From JAEYXS01 sp943367715 (GTDB lineage: Bacteria; Verrucomicrobiota; Verrucomicrobiia; Limisphaerales; JAEYXS01): a DNA stretch of 64,000 bases. Position 1 is the first letter of the stretch; every line of letters starts with the position of its first letter. The notes under the pieces were generated by a model, which saw nothing but the letters and a program-made list of their open reading frames with translations, was not told where the DNA came from and ran no database searches. Below, piece by piece: positions 1 through 8,276 of the stretch. The translations under genes were made by a program, and so were the position numbers. The DNA is taken from NCBI GenBank assembly GCA_943367715.1, contig CALRJY020000021.1, positions 41,791 to 105,790 on the forward strand, given 5' to 3'.

Positions 1-204
1 TTTCTTCATCTGGGACTCGCACTACCGTAGGGAGAGGAGCCTGTGCGGGCCATGTAAGGAATCCACGTAAGGCTCTGTTTTCTCCACGCGATTTTGAGCT
101 CGGACAGGATGATTTAAGATAGGCCGATGTGGATTATGCAATGGCCGGACTGTGGACTTGTCTGGCCCGAGCAAATCCCGCACGCTCCTGCGCAACTCGA
201 AGTC

Positions 205-1041
205 ATGAAAATTTCCTCGTTGTTCTCGACCCGCAACACGCCGGCGCAACCGGCGGACAGTTCGCTCAAAGTGATGAGCTACAACTTGCTGCGCGCGAGC
301 AACTACCCGCCGCACGCATGGCCGGAACGGCGTCCCTTGATGCAAGAATGCCTGCGCGTCACCGCACCCGATATCCTCGGCACTCAGGAAGGCGGCTTCG
401 GCCAGTTGAATGACATAGCCGATGATTTGCCGGAGTATCGCTGGATCGGCCTTGGTCGCGACGGTGGCAGTCGCGGCGAGTTCATGGCCATCTTCTATCG
501 CACGGAACGGCTGGAGGCGCTGGAGTTCAATCATTTCTGGCTCTCGGACACTCCGGACGTCGTCGGCTCCGCCACGTGGGGCAATACGGACAAACGCATG
601 GCGACGTGGGCGAAGTTTCGTGACCGCCGCACGAAAAAAGAATTCTACGTCTTCAACACCTACCTCGATAACCGCGTGCAGGAAGCGCGTGAAAAGAGCG
701 CCCGCCTCATCCGCGATCGCGTGCAAGCCCTGCGCACCAATCTGCCCGTGTTTCTCGTGGGCGATTTCAATGCCGTAGCGGGACAGAATCCCGTGTACTT
801 GCTGTTAACGGAAGGTGTCCCCAATTTCATCGATAGCTGGACCGCCGCTCCGAAACGCGTTGGTGAAGGTTTGGGCACGGTGAACAGCTTCAAAGAACCG
901 ATGAAGAACGGCCTGCGCATCGACTGGGTGCTCTTTCAAGGCCCGGCGAAGCCGCTCGCCGCCGAGGTCGTGACCTTTGCCAAGAACGGTCAGTTCCCGA
1001 GTGATCATCTGCCCGTGATGGCCTCATTCGATTTGCAATGA
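205..1041 (+). CDS. Endonuclease/exonuclease/phosphatase family protein
   Basis: The protein has the EEP (DNase I-like) fold signatures in order: LKVMSYNLLRASN near the N-terminus, TQEGG with the metal-binding Glu, VGDFNAVAG with the Asp and Asn, and SDHLPVMASF at the C-terminus with the catalytic Asp-His pair. Such proteins hydrolyse phosphodiester or phosphate bonds using Mg2+; the substrate cannot be told from sequence. I chose the ATG at 205 (MKISSLFSTRN) because the fold begins shortly after it. An in-frame ATG at 127 would add 26 residues with no family similarity. Neither start has a clear ribosome binding site. No signal peptide is evident, so it is probably cytoplasmic. It stands alone upstream of lpxA. 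The first 204 bases of the window show nothing else I can support. Confidence 0.85.
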   Translation: MKISSLFSTRNTPAQPADSSLKVMSYNLLRASNYPPHAWPERRPLMQECLRVTAPDILGTQEGGFGQLNDIADDLPEYRWIGLGRDGGSRGEFMAIFYRTERLEALEFNHFWLSDTPDVVGSATWGNTDKRMATWAKFRDRRTKKEFYVFNTYLDNRVQEAREKSARLIRDRVQALRTNLPVFLVGDFNAVAGQNPVYLLLTEGVPNFIDSWTAAPKRVGEGLGTVNSFKEPMKNGLRIDWVLFQGPAKPLAAEVVTFAKNGQFPSDHLPVMASFDLQ

Positions 1042-1136
1042 TGGCCCCGTATCAATCCGCGCGGGTGATCTCGAATTCATTCAGCATTGCTTTAGCTACC
1101 GCTCTCCCGTAAGCAGTTCGGAACTCGATCACACAC

Positions 1137-1925
1137 ATGATCCACCCGACTGCCATCATCGATCCGAAAGCCGAACTGGACTCCACCGTGGACGTGGGGC
1201 CGTATGCCGTGATCGATGGCGGCGTGAAGCTGGGCGCAGGTTGCCAGGTGGGCCCGCACGTCTATCTCACGGGCCAGACCACGGCGGGATCCAATAATGT
1301 TTTCCACGCCAGTTGCGTCATCGGTGATGTTCCTCAAGACTTCAAATACAAGGGCGAACCGACGCGTTTGCGGATCGGCGATGGCAATACCTTCCGCGAG
1401 CATGTCACGGTGAATTGTTCCAACAAAATGGAAGAGGACACGATCATCGGCTCACACAATCTGCTGATGATCCATTGTCACTTGGGACACAACGTGGAAC
1501 TGGGCAATCATTGCATCGTGGCCAACGGAGCGCTGCTCTCCGGTCATGTGGTGGTGGGTGATCGCGCGTTCATCTCCGGCAACTGCATGGTGCACCAGTT
1601 CGTCCGTGTCGGCACCATGGCGCTGATGCAGGCCGGTTCCGCCATCAGCAAGGATTTGCCACCTTATTGCATCGCGCGCGGTGCCAATGGCATCTGCGGG
1701 CTGAACATCGTGGGTTTGCGCAGGAATGGTTTCACGGCCGAGGAACGTTTGCAGCTCAAGCAGGCGTACCACCTGCTCTTTCGCAGTCGTGAGCGGTTGG
1801 TGGTTTCCTTGGAAAAAGCCCGGGAACGATTCACCTCGCCCAAGCTGCTGACGCTTATTGATTTTGTGGCGACCAGCAAGCGCGGCATTTGCGGTGACAC
1901 CGGTATTTCCGTCGAGGAAGAATAA
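1137..1925 (+). CDS. lpxA: Acyl-ACP--UDP-N-acetylglucosamine O-acyltransferase (LpxA)
   Basis: LpxA transfers a 3-hydroxyacyl chain from acyl-carrier protein to UDP-GlcNAc, the first step of lipid A synthesis, in the cytoplasm. At 262 residues it has the length of the E. coli enzyme. The N-terminal two thirds is left-handed beta-helix hexapeptide repeat (IHPTAIIDPKAELDSTVDVG and following). The catalytic region reads MIHCHLGHNVELGNHC, in which His118 corresponds to E. coli His125. The helical C-terminus (GLRRNGFTAEERLQLKQAY) is typical. No other lpx gene is adjacent, so it is not in the classical lpxD-fabZ-lpxA cluster here. Its presence shows that the organism makes a lipopolysaccharide-type outer membrane. 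Confidence 0.96.
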   Translation: MIHPTAIIDPKAELDSTVDVGPYAVIDGGVKLGAGCQVGPHVYLTGQTTAGSNNVFHASCVIGDVPQDFKYKGEPTRLRIGDGNTFREHVTVNCSNKMEEDTIIGSHNLLMIHCHLGHNVELGNHCIVANGALLSGHVVVGDRAFISGNCMVHQFVRVGTMALMQAGSAISKDLPPYCIARGANGICGLNIVGLRRNGFTAEERLQLKQAYHLLFRSRERLVVSLEKARERFTSPKLLTLIDFVATSKRGICGDTGISVEEE

Positions 1926-1981
1926 TCTGCTTGGCGGCACCGCGTTCCCGTCTCCCTCTTCACCTTTTTCTCTCCTTCCGG

Positions 1982-2019
1982 AAAACAAAAAACCCCTTCC
2001 CGCTTTTCGCAGGAAGGGG
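1982..2019 (-). terminator. Rho-independent terminator of the porin gene
   Basis: An 8-bp perfect stem, CCCCTTCC at 1993-2000 pairing with GGAAGGGG at 2012-2019, closes an 11-base loop. On the minus strand it is followed by a T-rich run (the complement of the A tract at 1982-1992). It lies about 25 bases past the stop of the porin gene. The plus-strand side has no T tract, so it is assigned to the porin transcript rather than to lpxA. Confidence 0.85.
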
Positions 2020-2043
2020 CTCAGTATCTAGTTAAGTACTAGA

Positions 2044-3306
2044 TTAGAACTTGTAGATCAGGTTCAACGCAACGGTCATGGCGTTCTTGTCGGTGTTACC
2101 ACCGGCAGCAGGGCCACCACCGAATACGCGGCTAACGGCAGCGCCGCCACCCGTCAGAGCCGTATCCCAGCGGAACTCAACGCGGCTGATGACGTTCTCC
2201 CAGAGGGAGTAGTCCACCGTCGTGGTCAGCGAGAACAGCTCGTTACGAGCGTCGTCGTTGCCCGGGGCCGTCACGTAGTACGTGCCGTCCGTGGCCGAGG
2301 TGTAGTCAGCGCGCACATTGACCTTCAGCTTCTCGGTCACAGCGGCCGAGAGGTAGAGGGCCGTGGCGTTCGCATAGGTAGCGTTCTGGAACACGCCTGG
2401 GACAGCAACAAAGCCGTCGTCAGCGGATTGACCGCGGTAGTCATAGGCGATACCGACGCTCCAGCCTTCGATCGGCAAGGGCAGCGCGAGACCGACATAA
2501 TAGTTCATGATGTCGGAGTTGTTACCACCCGTGGCGCTGATCGTCGTATCAACTGCACCAGCGGACAACGTGGCTCCAGAGATGAAGCCCATGTCTTCCG
2601 GAGCGGTCAGGACGAAGCCCACCATGTAGCTCTTGTCGCTCTCCACCGGTTGCTTGCCGAAGCCGAAGCCCGTGCCGCCGCCGATTTGGTTGGAGTTAAC
2701 GCCGTTGTTGGCGATACCAGCGCTGATGGACAGGAAGTCCGTCACTTTGTAGCTGGCCAAGACGCCCGTATGGCTGATCGGTTCCAAGCCCCAGCCGTAG
2801 GAACGGCCGAAGTTCGGGTTCGAGTCGTGGTTGGTCAGTTCGTAGCCGATGATCGTATCGAACACGCCGACCTTGAAGTCGATGCCGTTACCCACCGGAG
2901 CGCGCAGCTCGACGTAGGCCTGACGGATGTTCATGTCGGACACGTTGAAGCCCGTGGAGGAGCTGCCCAACGGCGCGGCATCAGGTCCGAACCAGATTTC
3001 GCCCTTGTAACCAGCGGCCCATTCGCCCTCGTCGAGCGACTTGGAAACCGTCAAGTCAATGACGTCCAGGTTGAAACCGTCTTGCTTCTGCGAGTTGTCA
3101 TGGAAGCTGCGGCCCACGAAGGCCTGCGCACCAGCCGGACGGCCGGAACCGATCATCCAGCTCGCGGACGTGCTCACATAACCGCTGATCTGGGTACCAG
3201 AAACAGCCGTCATCAAATGCTCAGAAGCTTCTTCAGCTTGAGCCACCGATCCGAGGCTGACCACGCCGGCCGCGGCCAAACCCAATGTCCATTTATTGAT
3301 CTTCAT
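2044..3306 (-). CDS. Outer-membrane beta-barrel porin (BBP2/OmpL-like)
   Basis: A 420-residue secreted protein with a clear signal peptide (MKINKWTLGLAAAGVVSLGS, cleavage likely after AQA). The mature part is rich in Gly, Ser, Thr and aromatic residues in alternating strands. It ends with NAMTVALNLIYKF, a C-terminal Phe of the kind recognised by the barrel-assembly machinery. The layout (ISGYVSTSASWMIG near the N-terminus, short strands, FRWDTALTG) fits the putative beta-barrel porin-2 family. It probably forms a diffusion channel. The start is supported by an AGGAGG nine bases upstream. A candidate promoter, a leader with two hairpins and a strong terminator all point to a highly expressed single-gene unit. 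Confidence 0.85.
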   Translation of the reverse strand: MKINKWTLGLAAAGVVSLGSVAQAEEASEHLMTAVSGTQISGYVSTSASWMIGSGRPAGAQAFVGRSFHDNSQKQDGFNLDVIDLTVSKSLDEGEWAAGYKGEIWFGPDAAPLGSSSTGFNVSDMNIRQAYVELRAPVGNGIDFKVGVFDTIIGYELTNHDSNPNFGRSYGWGLEPISHTGVLASYKVTDFLSISAGIANNGVNSNQIGGGTGFGFGKQPVESDKSYMVGFVLTAPEDMGFISGATLSAGAVDTTISATGGNNSDIMNYYVGLALPLPIEGWSVGIAYDYRGQSADDGFVAVPGVFQNATYANATALYLSAAVTEKLKVNVRADYTSATDGTYYVTAPGNDDARNELFSLTTTVDYSLWENVISRVEFRWDTALTGGGAAVSRVFGGGPAAGGNTDKNAMTVALNLIYKF

Positions 3307-3358
3307 TCGTTAGTTCCTCCTGCGATGTGTGTGTTGTCGATTAAACGTTTTAGTAACG

Positions 3359-3394
3359 GGGTAAAAACAGTTTACCCGAGCACCAAAACGGTGC
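3359..3394 (-). promoter_or_regulatory. Two short perfect hairpins in the porin 5' leader
   Basis: GGGTAAA (3359-3365) pairs with TTTACCC (3371-3377) over a 5-base loop, and GCACC (3380-3384) pairs with GGTGC (3390-3394) over a 5-base loop. Both lie between the candidate porin promoter and the porin start codon, so they would be in the transcript's 5' untranslated region. They could stabilise the mRNA or form an operator or small-RNA target. The function is inferred only from position. Confidence 0.4.
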
Positions 3395-3405
3395 ATTGGC
3401 TGCGG

Positions 3406-3433
3406 AAGATAGCAAACGAGCCTACCTTGACAA
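3406..3433 (-). promoter_or_regulatory. Candidate sigma-70-type promoter of the porin gene
   Basis: On the minus strand, TTGTCA (complement of 3428-3433) is followed after 16 bases by TATCTT (complement of 3406-3411). Both hexamers differ little from TTGACA/TATAAT. The start would lie near 3399, giving a leader of roughly 90 bases before the porin ATG. This is sequence match only. Confidence 0.45.
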
Positions 3434-3653
3434 CAAGTTTTTTACGTAGAACCAACGGGGAGAACTCCGTAGCTCCCAGCGTTTTGGTGATTTTGCGGGT
3501 CTTTTTTCACTTTTTCCGCCTCAAAAGCCTAAATCCGCTCGTTGATCTCAAATTGGAATATAAATCTTAACATGTTGTATTGCAGTAAGTTATGAAAATT
3601 AATCCTCCTTCCTTCTCTTTTATGCTTAAACTTTCCTGTTCCGCAGCCCGAAA

Positions 3654-4541
3654 ATGACCGCTGGCCAGCAGCATCCGAGTGCTAACTCTGCTGCTGGGAA
3701 CGGTCTGCAAGGATGGATGCGATGGGGCTGGGCAGGTGGCTTCCTGTTCGGCTCTTGGATACTCGCTACTTTAACTTTCTGTTTTCCAAGCTCATGCACA
3801 CGATTTACGCTCCCTCCCGTGCCGCCTGAGCTTGCCATCGTCGTTCCTGTGTTTAATGAAGCGGAGAACGTGCGTCTTTTAACCGAAGAGATTCTTGTCG
3901 CCCTCACTCCCACGGGACGCTCCTTTGAACTGGTCTTGGTCGATGACGCCAGCACGGATGACACTTGGGCGCGCATTCAGGCCGAGCAGGCCCGGGATTC
4001 CAGAGTCCGCGGTATCAGGCACTTAAAAAACGCCGGCCAAAGCGCCGCCGTCTGGACTGGCCTGCAGCATTCCACCACTCCGTTGCTCGCCACGCTAGAT
4101 GGTGACCGCCAAAACGATCCGCTTGATCTCCCCAAGCTGCTGATAGAGTTAAAGGACTGTGACTTCGTCTGCGGCAAGCGGACCCAGCGGCAGGATACTT
4201 GGGTAAGAAAGGCTTCCTCTCGCATTGCCCGGTGGGCTAGGGGAGCCTGGCTGGGAGCGGACTTCGAGGATACCGGCTGCGCGGTTCGCGTTTTTAAGCG
4301 AGAAGTGATTGCTGATCTTGCTCCCTTCAATGGTCTGCACCGCTTTCTCCCCATCTTGGTCCAAGCCAATGGCGCACGGACCAAAGAAGTCCCCGTCAAT
4401 CACCGTCCCCGGGTTGCCGGTGTTTCTAAGTATGGTGTTTGGAACCGCGTCTGGCGCGGGATGTATGACTTGGTCGGCGTCTCTTGGTATTTGAAACGCC
4501 GTCTCAAACGGACTCCGGTAATCCATCATCCCCCTCAGTAG
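3654..4541 (+). CDS. Glycosyltransferase family 2 (dolichol-phosphate mannosyltransferase-like)
   Basis: GT2 enzyme with LAIVVPVFNEAENV at the start of the fold, VDDASTDDT for nucleotide-sugar binding, and a DxD-type motif in TLDGDRQNDP. The layout resembles polyprenyl-phosphate glycosyltransferases (DPM1/GtrB-like), which move a sugar from UDP- or GDP-sugar to a lipid carrier on the cytoplasmic face of the membrane. It lacks the two C-terminal membrane helices of GtrB/ArnC-type enzymes, so it looks like the short soluble form. The ATG at 3654 gives an N-terminal extension with one hydrophobic stretch. A GTG at 3819, just before the conserved domain, is a plausible alternative. A 7-bp inverted repeat at 4548-4569 lies between this stop and the convergent M48 gene. 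Confidence 0.82.
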   Translation: MTAGQQHPSANSAAGNGLQGWMRWGWAGGFLFGSWILATLTFCFPSSCTRFTLPPVPPELAIVVPVFNEAENVRLLTEEILVALTPTGRSFELVLVDDASTDDTWARIQAEQARDSRVRGIRHLKNAGQSAAVWTGLQHSTTPLLATLDGDRQNDPLDLPKLLIELKDCDFVCGKRTQRQDTWVRKASSRIARWARGAWLGADFEDTGCAVRVFKREVIADLAPFNGLHRFLPILVQANGARTKEVPVNHRPRVAGVSKYGVWNRVWRGMYDLVGVSWYLKRRLKRTPVIHHPPQ

Positions 4542-4559
4542 CTCTTAGCTGAACCGCCT

Positions 4560-7160
4560 TCAGTTCAGCAACCCTTGCACTCCTGGCCGCACCGGCCCCT
4601 CGGGCTGGTGTTGCTTCGTCGCCTCACGCCAGACCACGCTGCCGGGCATCAGCGGTGGCAATCCTTTCCGTAACGCTGCCGTCAACGAGACGAAGTGGCT
4701 TTCCGCTGTCTCCTGATTGTGGGCATAAACCAGGAAGGACTGGTGCGCGAGTTCCGTCGGCGTGGCCGCTCCCGTCAGGCTTACTACCCAGGCCCGGCAG
4801 TTTAAAACGGGATCATGCAGCATAGTTAACCGGCCCACCACCTCGTGGAAAACTCCCAGCGGACCAGTCGCCTTTTCTCCCAATGGCCGGTTCATCTCCA
4901 AGGCCGAGAGAAAATAAGTCCGCGCCAGCGGATGATTCTGCCGGTGCGCTTCCAATCGTCCCAAGCCCACATAAGCTTCCGGATAAAATCCCTTTTCCAA
5001 AGCATGGTTATAACAGCCGATCGCGTGTTCGTGCTGCCGCGCTTCTTCATACGTTTCACCCAACCGTACCATCATCTGAGCATTCGGTGCTTTCTGCTTG
5101 AGATGTTCGGCCCACGCATTCGCTTGCTCCACATTCTGCTGGATAAGTTGTACGCGCACATGGGCAAAGATCAGGTCCACATCTTCATTCGCCCGGTCGC
5201 CCAGAGAAGTCAGCCGTTCCTGGGCCTCCCGGAAATAACCGCCTTCCAGCAACAGGCTGATGAAGAGTTTCACGCTCTCGTCATCTTCCGGAGTCAAGTC
5301 ACACGCTTCCCGGGCGTTCTTGATCGCGTTCTGCAACTTGCCGCGGCGCGCTTGGGCGAGCGCCATCATCATCCGCCAGGAAGTTTCGTGCGGATGCTTG
5401 GCAAGCGCCTGATCCAAAAACGCCTCTGCATGCGTCCAATCCGCCAACAACAATAGCGTCCATCCGGCACCCAAGACACTGCCGGGAGATTTCAATCCGG
5501 TCAGCTCCTTTGCGCGGGCCAGCGCCCAGCCCGCTTGTTCGCCCATGTTTAAGGCAGCCGAGGCGATGCCATAGGCGATGACCATTTCTGCGGAGCTGTC
5601 GTCCTCCTTCAAGCCCATCCGCGCCGCCGCATGGGCTTGCAGGTACTCCGCCTTGGCCAAGGCGGCATACGCCTCGTTCATCAGAATTAGTGCCCGCTTC
5701 TTCCGCTTGGACTCGGTGTACGCGAGTTCGAGCATGTGCTCTTCGTTCCGTTTTTGCTCCGCTTCAAAATCTTTGATGTCACTCAATTTCCGCCAGCCTT
5801 GTATGAACACGGTGTATTCCGGCGCCACCAGCGGCAGTTTGTCCTTGTACCGGCCCAGCCAGTAGCAGAAATAGCCCATCCCGCCAAAACCCGCGATCGC
5901 CAGCACCAATAACGGCCCGCGCAGATCTTTCACCAGCAACGCAAAGCATAGCGCCCCGGCGATCATGTAAAAGAAGACGCCTATGGCTTGCACCGGCCTC
6001 ACCTGGCCGCCGCCTTGGACCTTGCGAGACCACTTCTTCAAGGCCTTGCTGTCTGCTTCCTCCAGCACCGCCTGCTTCTTCTGGATGTCCACCACCAGTT
6101 GATCTGCCACCTCATCTGGATTGGCCAGCATCTCGATCGCCGGTTCGGAAACTGGCGGCAAGGTGCTGCCATCATCCGGCAAGGCGGCCAGCCGGTCCTT
6201 GATCGTGGGATGGCTGGAGTAGGGGCTGAGGAGTTCGGTGTGATACTTTTGCGGCAGCGCATCTGCTTGGGCCAGCTCCTGCCGGAGCCACCGGCTATAA
6301 CCGCCTTCCAGTTGCAGGCGGGCCACGCGTTCTTTCCACGGCAGCCGGGATGTGATCTCCTCCAGGCTCTCCAACTTCATCAGGGAAGAGCGGATTTTGG
6401 CAGCCCCGCAAAGTTCAGCGGCACCCTGATCGGCCTCGAACTCATCCTGCCGCGAATAGGCACTGATCTGGCGCGCCGCGAGACGCGTGAGCCAGTCGCT
6501 CACTTTGAAATACAGATCAGCCAGGACGAACTGCTCGTCCTTCTGTCGGGCAGCGTCCGCTTGCTCCGAGAACTGGCCAGTGAGCCGGGCCAGGCGGCTC
6601 AATCCCGAAGTCAGCCAGCCTTTGAGGCCGCGCTGGATCAACTTGGCATGGGTCATCTCATGCGCCAGCACCCCTTCCATCTCCGCCTTGCTAAGTCCGG
6701 CCAGGAGGTCGTAGCCGACCCCTAGGATCGTTGTGCCTTTGCCCTGACGTAGGCCCTTTAACCGCACCCAGGCGGTAAGGCCGATCTCCAACTGGATCAC
6801 TTGAGGCGGCGCGATCTGCAGCTTGCCCGCGAGATCGCGCAAGGTGGCGAACAGTTCCGGGGCATCGGCCTCTTCCAGCGGGAGGCGAAATTCCACACCG
6901 CCATCGCGCAACCAGAAGCTGCGGCCGAACACCTGGAGCAATTCCGTATGCCGGGCCATTACTGGAATGAGGAAACCCGCCAGGCCAAAACGGAGCCCCA
7001 CCACAAACACGCAGAGCAGTATGAGCAACAACACCAGCAGCCCGAGGACGGCGATAACGCTGAGGATGTAAAAAAGCAGAATGGTGGCGGCAGCACCCAG
7101 CATCAGGGCGGCTTTCGCACCCGGGGTGAGCGGTTTCTCGACGTTGGTTCCGGCTTCCAT
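4560..7160 (-). CDS. M48 family metalloprotease with C-terminal TPR-like repeats
   Basis: An 866-residue membrane protease. Two hydrophobic segments lie near residues 16-65. The zinc site HEMTH is at 167-171, and the third ligand is in QDEFEADQGA near residue 240, as in HtpX/M48 enzymes. A second pair of hydrophobic segments lies near residues 395-435 (YMIAGALCFALLV, GGMGYFCYWLG). The last ~400 residues are a TPR-like solenoid (for example AAARMGLKEDDSSAEMVIAY, HAIGCYNHALEKGFYPEAYV). It probably degrades or processes membrane or envelope proteins, with the repeats recruiting substrates. A GGAG lies upstream of the chosen ATG. It is much longer than HtpX (about 290 residues) because of the repeat domain. 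It is convergent with the GT2 gene. Confidence 0.88.
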   Translation of the reverse strand: MEAGTNVEKPLTPGAKAALMLGAAATILLFYILSVIAVLGLLVLLLILLCVFVVGLRFGLAGFLIPVMARHTELLQVFGRSFWLRDGGVEFRLPLEEADAPELFATLRDLAGKLQIAPPQVIQLEIGLTAWVRLKGLRQGKGTTILGVGYDLLAGLSKAEMEGVLAHEMTHAKLIQRGLKGWLTSGLSRLARLTGQFSEQADAARQKDEQFVLADLYFKVSDWLTRLAARQISAYSRQDEFEADQGAAELCGAAKIRSSLMKLESLEEITSRLPWKERVARLQLEGGYSRWLRQELAQADALPQKYHTELLSPYSSHPTIKDRLAALPDDGSTLPPVSEPAIEMLANPDEVADQLVVDIQKKQAVLEEADSKALKKWSRKVQGGGQVRPVQAIGVFFYMIAGALCFALLVKDLRGPLLVLAIAGFGGMGYFCYWLGRYKDKLPLVAPEYTVFIQGWRKLSDIKDFEAEQKRNEEHMLELAYTESKRKKRALILMNEAYAALAKAEYLQAHAAARMGLKEDDSSAEMVIAYGIASAALNMGEQAGWALARAKELTGLKSPGSVLGAGWTLLLLADWTHAEAFLDQALAKHPHETSWRMMMALAQARRGKLQNAIKNAREACDLTPEDDESVKLFISLLLEGGYFREAQERLTSLGDRANEDVDLIFAHVRVQLIQQNVEQANAWAEHLKQKAPNAQMMVRLGETYEEARQHEHAIGCYNHALEKGFYPEAYVGLGRLEAHRQNHPLARTYFLSALEMNRPLGEKATGPLGVFHEVVGRLTMLHDPVLNCRAWVVSLTGAATPTELAHQSFLVYAHNQETAESHFVSLTAALRKGLPPLMPGSVVWREATKQHQPEGPVRPGVQGLLN

Positions 7161-7268
7161 ATATCTCCGTCCTCCATTTGAACGGCATCAATATTTTGCC
7201 CGGCCTAGTCCAGAGTTCAACGCGAAATGCGGGCGACTACCCTAAACTTTTTAGCGCTCCCGTAATCC

Positions 7269-8009
7269 TTAATCCCTCCCGCCATTCGCCGAACCGCTGA
7301 GCACCCAGCCCTTCATGATGAAACCCAGGATGATACCTACGCCCAGTGCGATCCAGAACATGACCGGCCCGTTGCTTTCCAAGCCGGTATGGAAATTCAT
7401 GCCAAAGAGACTTGTGATGGCCGTCAACGGCAAGAAGAGCGCGGCGAGCGTGTTTAGCCGATGGCTGGCATGCAAGGCCTCCTTGTTCAATTTGCTCTGC
7501 TCCTCTGACTCCCGCGCGATCTTGTAGTCGATCGCATTGCGTGCGTCCTGTAACAGCAGGTCCAAGTTGCGATCCACTTCATCCGCCTGGTCGCGAACGT
7601 CGATGAGCGCCGTGTCACCTTTCGCGAGATCGCGCGCGGTCTGCAATGCTTGGCGCATGTTTCGCGCCGCGCGCGTTAGCGGGGTAAGGGTTTCCACCAC
7701 ATCAAACAATTGGCCCGCCGTCAGGGCCTCATCGTAGTCCTTGGTCAGCTTGGCATCGAGGTCAGCATAGAGTTGCACATGCGCCTTCAGGGTGCCCATG
7801 CCCGGCCCTCCAACGCTCGTCAGCCATTCGCCGGCAGGACTGCGCCAATACAATACGCCATCGCGATGGCTCTGGTCGGCATCCGGCGGCCGGTGCAGCA
7901 CGATGAGCAGATGTCCTTCCTCAGCGATGACCCGCTGACGGCCATAGCTCGCCTGGCCCAGGCGTTTGCGGATCGCTTCGGGCAGCTTCCAGTTCGGGGG
8001 TATGATCAT
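7269..8009 (-). CDS. CorA/ZntB-like divalent cation transporter
   Basis: The C-terminus has the CorA hallmark: LFLPLTAITSLFGMNFHTG (first membrane helix ending in GMN) followed by a second helix, FWIALGVGIILGFIMKG. The N-terminal cytoplasmic domain is largely alpha-helical, with long helices containing RDLAKGDTALIDVRDQADEV. The family forms pentameric channels for Mg2+, or for Zn2+ in ZntB; the ion cannot be assigned. The ATG at 8009 (MIIPPNWKLPEAI) is chosen over one 20 codons upstream because AAGGAG lies about 11 bases before it. The protein is then 246 residues, shorter than classical CorA (about 316), mainly in the N-terminal domain. Confidence 0.85.
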   Translation of the reverse strand: MIIPPNWKLPEAIRKRLGQASYGRQRVIAEEGHLLIVLHRPPDADQSHRDGVLYWRSPAGEWLTSVGGPGMGTLKAHVQLYADLDAKLTKDYDEALTAGQLFDVVETLTPLTRAARNMRQALQTARDLAKGDTALIDVRDQADEVDRNLDLLLQDARNAIDYKIARESEEQSKLNKEALHASHRLNTLAALFLPLTAITSLFGMNFHTGLESNGPVMFWIALGVGIILGFIMKGWVLSGSANGGRD

Positions 8010-8276
8010 AACCTTGGTGTCTCCTTCATATTCTCTTTTACGACAATAGGGTGGCTTTAAGCACCCCACCGCGCAACGGCAAAGCGGCTACAACGGCGGG
8101 CGGATTGTGTAGTGGGCAGGAGAAATGCCACGGGTAGGATTTATGGTTATATCCCGTTCTCCGTGCTTTCCGCGATTGGCCATCAAAACCCGGACGAATC
8201 AAAACTGACCGGGCGGCGTCCAACCTAAGATTTCAGCTTGCTCCTGAGATTCATAAACCTTGAAATGCCCTCTCAA

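Larger units (their letters stand above)
3307..3653. other. Intergenic region, porin leader and AT-rich divergent spacer
   Basis: This 347-base stretch between the divergent porin and glycosyltransferase genes holds no convincing ORF. The porin-proximal part carries the promoter and hairpins listed separately. The part from about 3540 to 3640 is noticeably AT-rich compared with the surrounding genes and contains a GGAGG-like run on the minus strand (near 3602-3612) with no reading frame of useful length behind it. No clear promoter was found for the plus-strand glycosyltransferase. Confidence 0.6.

Noticed and set aside
2428..3570. A 380-codon frame opposite the porin gene
   Set aside because: It runs through the porin signal sequence, promoter and leader and has no recognisable fold.
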